The notes under the pieces are model-generated. The model ran no database searches. It worked only from the letters and a program-made list of their open reading frames with translations, and was not told where the DNA came from. From the NCBI RefSeq assembly GCF_021129235.1, contig NZ_JAJOMA010000003.1, positions 124,001-188,000 of the forward strand: 64,000 bases of DNA, given 5' to 3'. Of the stretch, positions 9,201-17,157 are shown in pieces. Numbering within the stretch: position 1 is the stretch's first letter; each line of letters begins with the position of its first letter. The position numbers were made by a program, and so were the translations under genes. This DNA is from Kineosporia mesophila (GTDB taxonomy: Bacteria > Actinomycetota > Actinomycetes > Actinomycetales > Kineosporiaceae).

Positions 9201-10017
9201 CGGCCTCGACCGCGACCAGACCCACGGACAGGGTCGCCACCAGGTCGAGCGCGGTGCCGGAGAGGAACGCGATACGCAGGACCCGCACGGTGGCCGCCCG
9301 GTGCCGCTCCCCCACCGCGGTGAGCACCTCGACCTGCCGGTCGGCCCGCCGGTAGGCCCGCAAGGTGACGAGACCCTGCACCACGTCGAGGAAATGGGAG
9401 GACAGCTTCGACATCAGCTGCCACTGCTGCACCGAGCGCCGCTCGGTCAGCCGGCCCACGAGCACGGCGAACAGCGGGATCAGGGGCAGGGTGACCACCA
9501 CGACGACGGCCGAGCGCGGGTCCAGCACCGCGAGGATCACGATCACCGCGGGCGGCAGCAGCACGGCGGGAATCACGGCGGGCAGGTACCGGGTGACGTA
9601 CTTCTCCAGCGAGTCGACACCGTTCGTGGCGAGCGCCGAGACCCGGCCCGGACCGGCGTCCGCCAGCTGGTCCGGGGACAGGCGCAGCGCCGAGCCGACG
9701 AGAGCGGCCCCGAGCGCGACCCGGGCCCGCCCGGCCGCCCGGGCGGTGAGCACCGGCTCGGCGAACCGCAGCGTGCTGCGCACGAGAGTGGCGGCCACGA
9801 AAGCGATCAGCGGAGGCCAGGGCGACGTCCCGGCCTCGACCACGGTGACCGCCCAGGCCGCGGCGACGAGCTGGCCGAGCAGCGCGAGGGCCCCGAGGGC
9901 GGCCAGCGCGCCGAGCCCGGCCGCGTCGCGGCGCAGGGTCGGGACGAGCCGGAAGACGCGGATGTCCACCGGGCCGCGGGGGCGCGGCACGACCGGAGCA
10001 GCCGGAGATGTACTCAT
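6271..10017 (-). CDS. cydDC: fused thiol ABC exporter CydDC
   Basis: 1248 residues: CydD and CydC in one polypeptide. Residues 1-560 are a CydD-like half (six membrane helices, Walker A GPSGAGKTTLI, signature DLSAGQRQRLALA, Walker B VLLLDEPTAHLD). Residues about 670-1240 are a CydC-like half (second membrane domain, GPSGCGKSTMAGLV, TMSAGERRRLALA, VLVLDEPAESLD). The complex exports glutathione/cysteine or haem-linked thiols and is needed to assemble cytochrome bd. A Ser/Asn/Gly-rich linker of about 100 residues, encoded around 8040-8230 with a locally AT-rich patch, joins the halves. The C-terminal tail holds short repeats of the type LENGSLGEASMENGNLEEGS. ATG 10017 overlaps the cydB stop (ATGA). 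Confidence 0.95.
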   Translation of the reverse strand: MSTSPAAPVVPRPRGPVDIRVFRLVPTLRRDAAGLGALAALGALALLGQLVAAAWAVTVVEAGTSPWPPLIAFVAATLVRSTLRFAEPVLTARAAGRARVALGAALVGSALRLSPDQLADAGPGRVSALATNGVDSLEKYVTRYLPAVIPAVLLPPAVIVILAVLDPRSAVVVVVTLPLIPLFAVLVGRLTERRSVQQWQLMSKLSSHFLDVVQGLVTLRAYRRADRQVEVLTAVGERHRAATVRVLRIAFLSGTALDLVATLSVGLVAVEAGLRVAAGDLGLGTALVAILVAPEAYRPVRELGARFHESADAAAVLDEASVLVDDVRAPVVPVAGVSLPSGVALVADGLTVRVPGRSEPVLSGVGLWVFAGSITAIVGPSGAGKTTLIRVLARQRTPESGFVNGADPVYLPQRPSFPLARTLREAVTVAWPQAPREVVEAALRDAAARDWIDALPAGLDTALTEDGRDLSAGQRQRLALARTYVHAAAHEVQVGAAVLLLDEPTAHLDNVTEQEVLAGLRRRADGGTAVVMVAHRPAAIAAADEVTHLWGNTSRVTLPGTDVAADGSSAAPGVSGVVSPVDRAVVWSQVEEIAPVGVPEGGSAGAGGSLPGLVPSPRPRAESASLAAPASLFGGDNRLSQGGNGISSSNNSPVGSSSDAPAQKFQDDAVLPGFGRAWADARPARSWIPARLRTASMNLAVVLGTLSSLSGVALTAVAAWLLTKASGQPPILTLTVAVVGVRLFAVTRPLLGYLDRLVAHDVALADLGRLRARVYADLVPRVPGPALPRRGDLLTRLVDDVDAVGDTVLRWRRPVTVAAATLVVALLVAAIIDWTAALAALPGLLLAGVVAPVVAGAGADRRAERTAEAKAGYSQTVVEVLAGSEDVKALGILSTGVEPVRAAGRHATEADRVQVRRNALAEFLRTGGAGLAVAGVMLVTTGITGSTGLTLQQVGVLVLGTLALSDVTATLPDAVNARTRGHVARRRLAQVLQTPAASVDAVADSSVGEPVPAGPGIELKSVVASWDPAGAPVLNGLNLAVRPGRRIAVQGPSGCGKSTMAGLVLKFLDPREGQVSLAGRDYRTLAGDRVRESVGLVPDDDHVFASTLRENLKLAKPTASDGELRVVLTRARLGNWFNATPGGLDTWLGERGATMSAGERRRLALARALLADRPVLVLDEPAESLDTETAQAVLTDLLDASSGKSVLLVTHRAEGLDAMDAVLHLENGSLGEASMENGNLEEGSLRRR

Positions 10018-11012
10018 GCCGTGGTCACCCGGGCGCTGCTGATGCGCTTGCGGAAGATCCAGTAGGAGAAGGCCTGGTAGATCACCACGGCGGGCATGAT
10101 GAACAGGGCGGCCCAGCTGATCAGCTCGAGCGAGAAGTCCGAGGTGACGGCGCTGTCCATGGTGATCGACCAGGTGGCGTCCAGCGTGCTGGGCACCAGG
10201 GTGGGCGCGTGCCAGGCCAGTCCGAGCACGGTGGCCAGGGCAATGGTGACCGCCCCGGCGGTGAAGGCCAGGCCCTCGCGGCGCAGCTGGGCTCCGGCCA
10301 CGGCCACGGCCGCCGGCACCACGAGCACGGCGACCACGAACTGACCGCTGAGGACCGCGACCGCGAGAGTTCCCACGGCCAGAACACTTCCGGTGCGCAC
10401 GGCCAGCCCGCGCGACCAGTCGCGCAGCGGGCCGGTGGTACGCAGCGACAGGAACAGCGCCCCGACCAGCAGGGCCGCCAGCACGGCACCGAGGGCACCG
10501 GCCGCGGCCTCCCAGGTGAGGAGCGGGTCGATGCTGCGGCTCCAGCCACCGCCCATCACCTCACCCTGCTCGTCGATCGCCAGGCCCCGGGCCAGCACCG
10601 CGACAACGGCGCCCCAGAGCGCGACGACCAGCAGGGATGACCAGGCCATGATCGCGTCGCAGCGGTCCTTCCAGCGTTCCTCGCCCTCGCCGTGGTACTT
10701 GCCACGGAACTCCAGGGCCACCCCCCGGGCCGCGAGCGCCAGCAGGATCAGCACCATCGGCAGGTAGAGGCTGGAGAGCACGGACGCGTACCAGTCCGGG
10801 AAGATCGCGAACATCAGGCCGATCGCGCCGACCAGCCACACCTCGTTGCCGTCCCAGGTGGGGGCGATGGTGCGGACGGCGGCGTCACGCTCGTGCAGGG
10901 GGCGACGGGCCAGGCCGGCGATCATGCCGACCCCGAAGTCGAAACCCTCGAGCACGAAGAAGAGCACCCAGGCGGCGATGATCACGCCGAACCAGATCAC
11001 GGGTAGATTCAT
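10014..11012 (-). CDS. cydB: cytochrome bd oxidase subunit II
   Basis: 332 residues from ATG 11012. The family start MNLPVIWFGVIIAAWVLFFVLEGFDFGVGMI is intact, including the EGFDFG motif, and PTWDGNEVWLVGAIGLMFAIFP follows near residue 55. About eight to nine membrane helices. CydB pairs with CydA to form the quinol-oxidising, oxygen-reducing high-affinity terminal oxidase in the cytoplasmic membrane. The gene lies 19 bases after cydA and overlaps cydDC by four bases, giving the operon cydA-cydB-cydDC. Confidence 0.97.
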   Translation of the reverse strand: MNLPVIWFGVIIAAWVLFFVLEGFDFGVGMIAGLARRPLHERDAAVRTIAPTWDGNEVWLVGAIGLMFAIFPDWYASVLSSLYLPMVLILLALAARGVALEFRGKYHGEGEERWKDRCDAIMAWSSLLVVALWGAVVAVLARGLAIDEQGEVMGGGWSRSIDPLLTWEAAAGALGAVLAALLVGALFLSLRTTGPLRDWSRGLAVRTGSVLAVGTLAVAVLSGQFVVAVLVVPAAVAVAGAQLRREGLAFTAGAVTIALATVLGLAWHAPTLVPSTLDATWSITMDSAVTSDFSLELISWAALFIMPAVVIYQAFSYWIFRKRISSARVTTA

Positions 11013-11031
11013 GAGAAGCCTTCTCCGGCAA

Positions 11032-12528
11032 TCAGTAAGTGAGGACGAGGCGCGCGTCGTCGCGGTCGGGACCGGTTTCGGTAGGGTCACCGTCGCTGTC
11101 GCCGTCACCATCGCTGTCGCCGTCGGAGGACGCCTCCGGCGCGTGGTGCTCCGTCTCCCCCGATCCCGGCCCGGAACGCACCAGGCGGCACATCAGGCGC
11201 ACCCAGACGACGGCGAGAATGCCGTAGACGACGGTGAATCCGACGATCGAGATGATCACCTCGGCCGCCGTGACGCCGGGGCTGACCCCCTGCTCGGTGC
11301 GGAACAGCCCGAAGGCGAGCCAGGGCTGGCGGGCGGTTTCGGTGAAGATCCAGCCGATCGCGTTGGCGGCCAGCGGCATCAGTCCGATGACCGCGGGGAC
11401 GAACACCACGACCGGGCGCAGGCGCGCATGGCGCAGGAAGGCGGGCAGGTCGCGGTCCCTGCGGGTGACGAACAGGTACAGCGCGGCCAGGGCGGCGGCG
11501 CTCATCCCGACGCCGATCATCAGCCGGAACGACCAGAACGCGACGGGCACCCAGGGCACGTAGTTGGCCTCGCCGAACTGCTGCGTGTACTGCGCCTGCA
11601 GGTCGTTGATGCCCTGGACGGTGCCGTGGAAGTCGTGCGTGACCAGGAAGGACAGCAGGCCGGGGATGTCGATCTGGATGGACGGCTCGGCCTCGCCCGG
11701 CCCGGCGTAGGAGAAGAGGGAGAAGGGGGCTCCGGTCGTGGTCGTGTAGAGGGCCTCGGCGGCCGCCATCTTCATCGGCTGCACCTCGGAGATGACCACG
11801 CCGAGCCGGTCACCGGTGATCGAGACGAGCGCGCCACCGACGACGACCACCCAGGCCCCGACCCGGCCGAGCACGCGCACGGCGGCGCGGTCGACACCGG
11901 GACGGCGCAGCTGGTTCCACAGCGAGATGGCCAGCAGCAGGGCACCACCGGTCATCAGGGCACCGGACGCGGCGTGCGGGTAGGCGGCCAGGTTCAGTTG
12001 GTTGAAGAGCAGGGACGAGAAGTCGTTCAGCTCGGCGCGGCCGGTCTGCGCATCGATGGAGTAGCCGATCGGGTTCTGCATGAACGAGTTGGCCGAGAGG
12101 ATGATGAACGCCGACAGCTGGGTGCCGATGGCGACGACCCAGATGGTGGCCAGGTGCAGGCCTTTCGGCAGGCGGTCCCAGCCGAAGAACCACAGGCCGA
12201 GGAAGGTCGCCTCCAGGAAGAAGGCCAGCATGCCCTCGATCGCCAGGGTCGGGCCGAACACGTCGCCGTAGAAGCGGGCGAAACTGCTCCAGGCCAGACC
12301 GAACTGGAACTCCTGCACCAGGCCGGTGACCACCCCGACGGCGAACGTGATGAGCAGCAGCTGGCCGCAGAGCACCGTGACCCGCTTCAGGTCGTCGCGG
12401 CGGGTGCGCAGCCAGGCGGTGTGGAATCCGGCGGTGAGCAGCGAGAGGCTCATCGACAGGGGCACGAACAGGTAGTGGTAGACCGTCGTCACCGCGAACT
12501 GGAGCCGGGCGAGATCTGTGACGTCCAC
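11032..12528 (-). CDS. cydA: cytochrome bd oxidase subunit I
   Basis: 498 residues from GTG 12528, preferred over GTG 12552 because AGAAGGG precedes it at proper spacing and the protein then starts VDVTDLARLQFA as in relatives. Haem b558/b595/d ligand regions are recognisable: LARLQFAVTTVYHYLFVPLS (His), GLVQEFQFGLAW, the Glu-rich helix EGMLAFFLEATFLGLWFFG, and GWIFTETARQPW in the C-terminal half. The Q-loop is short, as in Gram-positive enzymes. An unusual acidic tail (SDGDSDGDGDSDGD) follows the last helix. First gene of the operon; its promoter region contains a BlaI-type dyad at 12632-12656. Confidence 0.97.
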   Translation of the reverse strand: MDVTDLARLQFAVTTVYHYLFVPLSMSLSLLTAGFHTAWLRTRRDDLKRVTVLCGQLLLITFAVGVVTGLVQEFQFGLAWSSFARFYGDVFGPTLAIEGMLAFFLEATFLGLWFFGWDRLPKGLHLATIWVVAIGTQLSAFIILSANSFMQNPIGYSIDAQTGRAELNDFSSLLFNQLNLAAYPHAASGALMTGGALLLAISLWNQLRRPGVDRAAVRVLGRVGAWVVVVGGALVSITGDRLGVVISEVQPMKMAAAEALYTTTTGAPFSLFSYAGPGEAEPSIQIDIPGLLSFLVTHDFHGTVQGINDLQAQYTQQFGEANYVPWVPVAFWSFRLMIGVGMSAAALAALYLFVTRRDRDLPAFLRHARLRPVVVFVPAVIGLMPLAANAIGWIFTETARQPWLAFGLFRTEQGVSPGVTAAEVIISIVGFTVVYGILAVVWVRLMCRLVRSGPGSGETEHHAPEASSDGDSDGDGDSDGDPTETGPDRDDARLVLTY

Positions 12529-12631
12529 GGGGCTGACCCTTCTGAGTTCCACCCGCCGGCACGCACCTGCACGGGGACCTGTGGCGAAGTGGTTCGGGAC
12601 GATGAACCCTACGGCCCATCTACGACAGAGT

Positions 12632-12656
12632 GTAGTACGACTCGCTGTCGTACTAC
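12632..12656. promoter_or_regulatory. perfect dyad, candidate BlaI operator
   Basis: GTAGTACGAC and GTCGTACTAC are perfect 10-base arms around TCGCT. The TAGTA/TACTA cores recall BlaI/MecI operators. It lies between the divergent cydA (start 12528) and blaI (start 12690), 34 bases upstream of blaI, with an extra TACGAC half-site at 12621-12626. A repressor bound here could shut off both blaI-M56 and the cyd operon. Confidence 0.7.
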
Positions 12657-12689
12657 GAACCCTCGTACCTGGAGCCGCACAAAGGTAGG

Positions 12690-13076
12690 ATGAGCGACGT
12701 GAGCCTGGGCCATCTCGAACGCGACGTCATGGACCGCCTGTGGGCGTCCCCTGCCCCGATGACGGTGCGCGACGTGCACGCCGCCCTGGGCGAGCAGCGC
12801 GACGTGGCCTACACCACGGTGATGACCGTGCTCCAGCGGCTGGCCAGGAAGGGCCTCGCCAGCCAGACCCGTGACGGCAAGGCACACCTGTACTCCGCGT
12901 CCGAGTCCCGCGAGCAGATGGCCGCCGAACTGATGATGGACGCGCTGGGTGACGTCGGTGGCGCGCAGGCGCGACAGGCGGCGCTGCTGCACTTCGTCGG
13001 GCGGATGTCCGCCAACGAGACCGAACTTCTCAAGGCCGCCCTCAGTGGTGGAAGCTCGCCGGAACGCGCTCCGTGA
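12690..13076 (+). CDS. BlaI/MecI/CopY family transcriptional repressor
   Basis: 128 residues. Winged-helix N-terminus: LGHLERDVMDRLWASPAPMTVRDVHAAL then DVAYTTVMTVLQRLARKGL (recognition helix and linker), DGKAHLYSASESREQM (wing). The C-terminal dimerisation helix pair spans residues 75-115. BlaI proteins are released from DNA by proteolysis triggered by an M56 sensor, which is encoded next (four-base GTGA overlap). The perfect dyad upstream is the expected autoregulatory site. In mycobacteria BlaI controls beta-lactamase and respiratory/ATP synthase genes, so a link with cydABDC is plausible. No beta-lactamase gene is in the window. Confidence 0.93.
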   Translation: MSDVSLGHLERDVMDRLWASPAPMTVRDVHAALGEQRDVAYTTVMTVLQRLARKGLASQTRDGKAHLYSASESREQMAAELMMDALGDVGGAQARQAALLHFVGRMSANETELLKAALSGGSSPERAP

Positions 13077-14083
13077 CCACCGCGGCCTGGCTCTGGCTGC
13101 TCGCGATCACGCTGATCTGGCCGGTGCCGGCCGTTCTCGCGCGGGCCCGGTGGCTGCTGACCGTGCCCCGGCCGGCCGTGGTGCTGTGGCAGGCCGTCGC
13201 CGTGTCCGCCCTGCTGGCCGTGTTCGGGGCCTCGCTCGCCACCATCCAGGCCCTGGTGTTCAGCCTCCTGCTGCCCGACGCCGCCGTGCGCGCCGGTGAG
13301 CGCCCGGCGTCCCTGTCCGGGATCGACGCCACCGGGGCCCTGCACCTCGCGATCGCCGCCGGTCTGCTCGTCCTCACCGTGGTCGCCCTGGTGAAACTCA
13401 ACTACGTGGGCATCCAGGTGGCCCGCCGGCTGCGGCGTCACCGCAGCCGCCACCGCGACCTGGTCGACCTGCTGGCCGGCACCGGCATGCCCGACGCCCA
13501 CGACATCCGGGTCCTCAGCAGCGGCGAGACCGCCTACGCCTACTGCCTTCCCGGCCGCGACGCCCGCGTCGTCATCAGCGACGCCGCCCTCCGTGACCTG
13601 ACCCCCGAACAGGTCGCCGCCGTCATCGAGCACGAGCGCGCCCACCTGCGGGCCCGGCACGACCTGCTGCTGGAGTTCTTCACCGTGCTCTACGAGGCCG
13701 CCGGGCGCCGGGCCGGCACCCAGGCCGCGCTGGAGCAGTCCGCCGTGCTGGTGGAACTGCTCGCCGACGACGCCGCCCGCCGCCTGCACGGCCCCCAGCC
13801 CCTGATCGCCGCCCTCGCCACCCTGGGCAGCAGCACCGCGCTGGAGAGCCCCGCCTCCCCCACCCCCCTGACCGGGCAGAAGAGCGCCGGCAGCAGCGAC
13901 AAGGCCGAGGTGACCGGCCTCGGCGTCCTCCCCCGCCTGCGCCGTCTCGTCGACGCGCCCGTCTCCGTCGCCCCGCCCGGCCTGGCCGCGGCCGTCTACG
14001 CTGGGGCCCTGGCCCTGATCGCCGTCCCCACCGGCGCCCTCGCCCTGCCCTGGCTCCTGACCACCTGGCACGCCGTCCGCTGA
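13073..14083 (+). CDS. M56 family membrane metallopeptidase
   Basis: 336 residues with GTG start overlapping the blaI stop. Membrane helices at the N-terminus (TTAAWLWLLAITLIWPVPAVL and two more) precede the zinc motif VIEHERAHLRARHD at about residues 184-197 (HExxH), and a last helix lies near the C-terminus (GLAAAVYAGALALIAVPTGALAL). This is the BlaR1/MecR1 protease core, but there is no extracytoplasmic penicillin-binding sensor domain, as usual in actinobacterial M56 partners. It probably cleaves or inactivates the BlaI repressor upstream. The signal sensed cannot be read from the sequence. Confidence 0.9.
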   Translation: MTTAAWLWLLAITLIWPVPAVLARARWLLTVPRPAVVLWQAVAVSALLAVFGASLATIQALVFSLLLPDAAVRAGERPASLSGIDATGALHLAIAAGLLVLTVVALVKLNYVGIQVARRLRRHRSRHRDLVDLLAGTGMPDAHDIRVLSSGETAYAYCLPGRDARVVISDAALRDLTPEQVAAVIEHERAHLRARHDLLLEFFTVLYEAAGRRAGTQAALEQSAVLVELLADDAARRLHGPQPLIAALATLGSSTALESPASPTPLTGQKSAGSSDKAEVTGLGVLPRLRRLVDAPVSVAPPGLAAAVYAGALALIAVPTGALALPWLLTTWHAVR

Positions 14084-14216
14084 CCCGGGCCTCCAGCGAC
14101 CGGCCGCGTACGACCAGAGGCATACCCACGTCCCCCGTCAGCCTTACCCGGCCGGCCCCGAAGGCGTGCCGACAGACAGACGCGCACCGACGTCCACCAT
14201 TTCTAGGCTCGTAGCC

Positions 14217-15152
14217 ATGATCGAAGTGGAGAACCTGCGCAAGGAGTACGGCGACAAGGTCGCCGTCGACGACCTCACCTTCACCGTGCAGCCCGGAACC
14301 GTCACCGGTTTCCTGGGCCCGAACGGCGCCGGGAAGTCCACCACCCTGCGGATGATCGCCGGCCTCGACGAGCCCACTCGCGGTCGCGTGCGCGTCAACG
14401 GCGCCGACTACCGCCGGTCGGCGGCCCCGATGGCCGAGCTCGGCATCCTGCTGGAGGCCAAGGCCGTGCACACCGGCCGTTCCGCCCGGAACCACCTGCT
14501 CGCGCTCGCCGCCACGAACGGCGTGCCGGCCCGGCGGGTGGACGAGGTGATCGAGATGGTCGGGCTGGCCGAGGTGGCCAGGAAGCGCGTCGGCGGGTTC
14601 TCCCTGGGCATGGGCCAGCGCCTCGGCGTGGCCGGTGCGCTGCTCGGCGACCCGCGCGTGGTCATCCTGGACGAGCCGGTCAACGGCCTGGACCCGGAGG
14701 GCGTGCTGTGGATCCGGAACCTGCTCAAGGCCCTGGCCTCGCAGGGGCGCACGGTGTTCGTCTCCTCGCACCTGATGAGCGAGATGGCCCAGACCGCAAC
14801 CCGTCTGGTGGTGGTCGGCCGGGGGAAGCTGGTGGCCGACACCACGGTCGACGAGTTCGTCTCCCGCGCCACCGGTAACGGCGTGCTCGTGCGCACCCCC
14901 GAGGCCCCGCGACTGCGGGAGGCCCTGCTGCGCCCGGGCATCACCGTGACCAGCGAGGAGCAGGGCGTGCTGGAGGTCTTCGGCCTCACCGCCCAGGAGA
15001 TCGGCACCGCGGCCTGGCACGCGAACCTGCCGCTGTACGAGCTGACCAGCCGCACCGCCTCGCTGGAGGAGGCGTTCATGCAGCTCACCCACGACGCCGT
15101 GGAGTACCGGAACCAGCCCGTCGACCAGATGAAGCAGGAGGTGGCGGTATGA
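14217..15152 (+). CDS. ABC transporter ATP-binding protein
   Basis: 311 residues from ATG 14217. Walker A GPNGAGKSTTLRM at about 42-54, signature FSLGMGQRLGVAGALL near 135, Walker B PRVVILDEPVNGLDPEG, H-loop VFVSSHLMSEM. The C-terminal domain of about 90 residues is typical of ABC-2 drug and bacitracin-type exporters (BcrA-like). Its stop overlaps the permease start by ATGA. With the following permease, kinase and regulator it forms a four-gene export-and-sensing unit on the plus strand. Confidence 0.95.
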   Translation: MIEVENLRKEYGDKVAVDDLTFTVQPGTVTGFLGPNGAGKSTTLRMIAGLDEPTRGRVRVNGADYRRSAAPMAELGILLEAKAVHTGRSARNHLLALAATNGVPARRVDEVIEMVGLAEVARKRVGGFSLGMGQRLGVAGALLGDPRVVILDEPVNGLDPEGVLWIRNLLKALASQGRTVFVSSHLMSEMAQTATRLVVVGRGKLVADTTVDEFVSRATGNGVLVRTPEAPRLREALLRPGITVTSEEQGVLEVFGLTAQEIGTAAWHANLPLYELTSRTASLEEAFMQLTHDAVEYRNQPVDQMKQEVAV

Positions 15153-15961
15153 GCACCACGATGATCGAGCGCACCGGGAACCCGGTGAGGGTCACCCAGT
15201 CCCGCGTCGTCGCCTCGGAGTGGATCAAGTTCCGCTCGCTGCGCTCCACCGTCTGGACCCTGGTGGCCGCCGTCGGGCTCCTGATCGGCATCGCCGCACT
15301 CTTCAGCGCCGTGATGGTCAATCAGTGGGACACGATGGACGCCGGCCAGCGCGCCCTCTTCGACCCGGTCACCGCGAGCGCCCAGGGCAGCACCTTCGCC
15401 CAGCTCGCCACCGGGGTCCTGGGGGTGCTGCTGATCAGCGGCGAGTACTCGACCGGGATGATCCGGGCCAGCCTGACGGTCGTGCCCCGGCGCCTGCCCG
15501 TGCTGTGGGGCAAGATCGCGGTGTTCACGGCCGTCACCTTCACCGTGATGCTGGTGGCGTCGTTCGTGGCGTTCCTCGTGACCCAGGCCGTCCTGGCGGG
15601 CCAGAACCTCGACGTCGCGATGGGTACCACCGGTGTGCTGCGCACGATCGTGGGCGTGCCCCTGTACGTGACCGTGGCCGGGATCTTCGCGATGGCTCTG
15701 GGCACCCTGCTGCGCAACACCGCCGCCGGCATCTCCACCCTGGTCGCCGTGTTCTTCGTGGTGCCGCCCCTGTTCAGCCTGCTGCCCTCGAGCCTGGCCG
15801 ACCCGATCATGAAGTACCTGCCGAACACCGCGGGGCAGGCCGTCTTCGGTAACGGTGGTGACGGGTCCCTGGCCCCGTGGACCGGTTTCGGGGTGTTCTG
15901 CGTCTACACGGCCGTGCTGGTCGGCTTCGCCGCGTGGCGCCTGCGCCGGGTCGACGTGTAG
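15149..15961 (+). CDS. ABC-2 type permease
   Basis: 270 residues with about six membrane helices: TVWTLVAAVGLLIGIAALFS, LATGVLGVLLISGEYSTGMI (the conserved EYSTGMIR element after helix 2), FTAVTFTVMLVASFVAFLV, TVAGIFAMALGTLLRNTAAG, STLVAVFFVVPPLFSLL and a last helix before the basic end WRLRRVDV. It is the membrane partner of the ATPase encoded directly upstream. Such pairs export hydrophobic compounds or peptide antibiotics, or confer resistance to them. Substrate unknown. Confidence 0.93.
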   Translation: MSTTMIERTGNPVRVTQSRVVASEWIKFRSLRSTVWTLVAAVGLLIGIAALFSAVMVNQWDTMDAGQRALFDPVTASAQGSTFAQLATGVLGVLLISGEYSTGMIRASLTVVPRRLPVLWGKIAVFTAVTFTVMLVASFVAFLVTQAVLAGQNLDVAMGTTGVLRTIVGVPLYVTVAGIFAMALGTLLRNTAAGISTLVAVFFVVPPLFSLLPSSLADPIMKYLPNTAGQAVFGNGGDGSLAPWTGFGVFCVYTAVLVGFAAWRLRRVDV

Positions 15962-15983
15962 CAGCTGTGCAGAAGCGGCGAGA

Positions 15984-17141
15984 ATGAGCAGCATGAGCAG
16001 GCGTTCCTGGGCGTTCGACGTGGTGGTCACGCTGCTCGTGATGTCCACGTTCGTCGTCCGGGCCGACGTGCGGGGGCTGAGCGACACCTCCGCCGTGATC
16101 CAGATGCTGTGCTGCCTGCCGCTGGTGCTGCGCCGGGTCCGTCCCACCCCGGTGTTCTGGACGCTGGCCGCCCTGTTCTCCACCGTGCCGCTGTGGAGCG
16201 AGGTCACCGGCCCGAACCTGGCGCTGCTGGTCGCGCTCTACACGGTGGCCGCGTACCGCTCGCGGCTGCGGGCCGCAATCGCCGCCGTCGGCCTGGACAT
16301 CGTGTTCATCACCACGCTGAACACGTCGCCGCAGGTCACGCTGACCGACTCGGTGATCTTCACGTTCGCCGCGACCGCCGCCGCGATCGGCCTGGGCCTG
16401 TGGACCGGCACCCGCCGCACCTACCTGGCCGAGCTGAAAGACCGGGCCGAGCGCCTGGAGCGCGAGCGGGACCAGCAGCACGAGCTGGCCGTACAGACCG
16501 AGCGGGCCCGGATGACGCGGGAGATGCACGACATCGTGGCGCACCACCTCACCGTCGTGGTGGCCCTCAGCGACGCGGCCGCCCGCACGGCGGTGAAGGC
16601 GCCGGAGCGGGCGGCCGAGGTGATGCGGCAGGTCTCGGCGACCGGGCGACAGGCGCTGGCCGAGACCCGGCGGGTGCTCGACGGCAACGCCCCGGCCCCG
16701 GGCGGCTCCGGCGCCGATCCGCCCGAGCGTGCCCCGGTGCCCGGCCTGGACGGCATCGATGCCCTGCTGGAGAACGTGCGGGCGGCCGGGTTGCCGGTGT
16801 CGTACGAGGTCACGGGAAAAATGGAGGACGTGGTGGCGGGCTCGGGCGTCCAGCTCACCCTCTACCGTCTGGTTCAGGAGTCACTGACCAACACCCTGAA
16901 GCACGCCGGGGCCGGGGCGAGCGCCCGGGTCGAGCTGTCGTTCGGGAAGGACGAGGTCCTGGTCCTGATCGAGGACGACGGTGGTGGCCGCCGCGCGGAA
17001 CCGGCTCCCGAGCGTGGGGGCGGGCGGGGCCTGACGGGCATGCGCGAGCGGGTGCACGCCTATGGTGGTGAGGTCGCGTCGGGACCGATGTCCCCGGCCG
17101 GCTGGCGGGTCCGGGCCCGCATCGAGGTTCTGCCGGAGTGA
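15984..17141 (+). CDS. NarL-type sensor histidine kinase
   Basis: 385 residues from ATG 15984 (a second ATG at 15993). Four to five N-terminal membrane helices (residues 5-140) form the sensor without a large outer domain. HisKA_3 dimerisation region ERARMTREMHDIVAHHLTVV holds the phospho-accepting His; the HATPase domain shows LVQESLTNTLKHAGAGA (N-box) and GGGRGLTGMRERVHAYGGEV. The gene is 22 bases after the permease and 16 bases before the response regulator, as expected for a transporter-sensing two-component system. Confidence 0.95.
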   Translation: MSSMSRRSWAFDVVVTLLVMSTFVVRADVRGLSDTSAVIQMLCCLPLVLRRVRPTPVFWTLAALFSTVPLWSEVTGPNLALLVALYTVAAYRSRLRAAIAAVGLDIVFITTLNTSPQVTLTDSVIFTFAATAAAIGLGLWTGTRRTYLAELKDRAERLERERDQQHELAVQTERARMTREMHDIVAHHLTVVVALSDAAARTAVKAPERAAEVMRQVSATGRQALAETRRVLDGNAPAPGGSGADPPERAPVPGLDGIDALLENVRAAGLPVSYEVTGKMEDVVAGSGVQLTLYRLVQESLTNTLKHAGAGASARVELSFGKDEVLVLIEDDGGGRRAEPAPERGGGRGLTGMRERVHAYGGEVASGPMSPAGWRVRARIEVLPE

Positions 17142-17157
17142 GTGAACAGGTGGCGTT

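Noticed and set aside
6262-10065. Long plus-strand open frames opposite cydDC
   Set aside because: His/Arg/Gly/Gln-rich noise translations; both halves of CydDC are clear on the minus strand.
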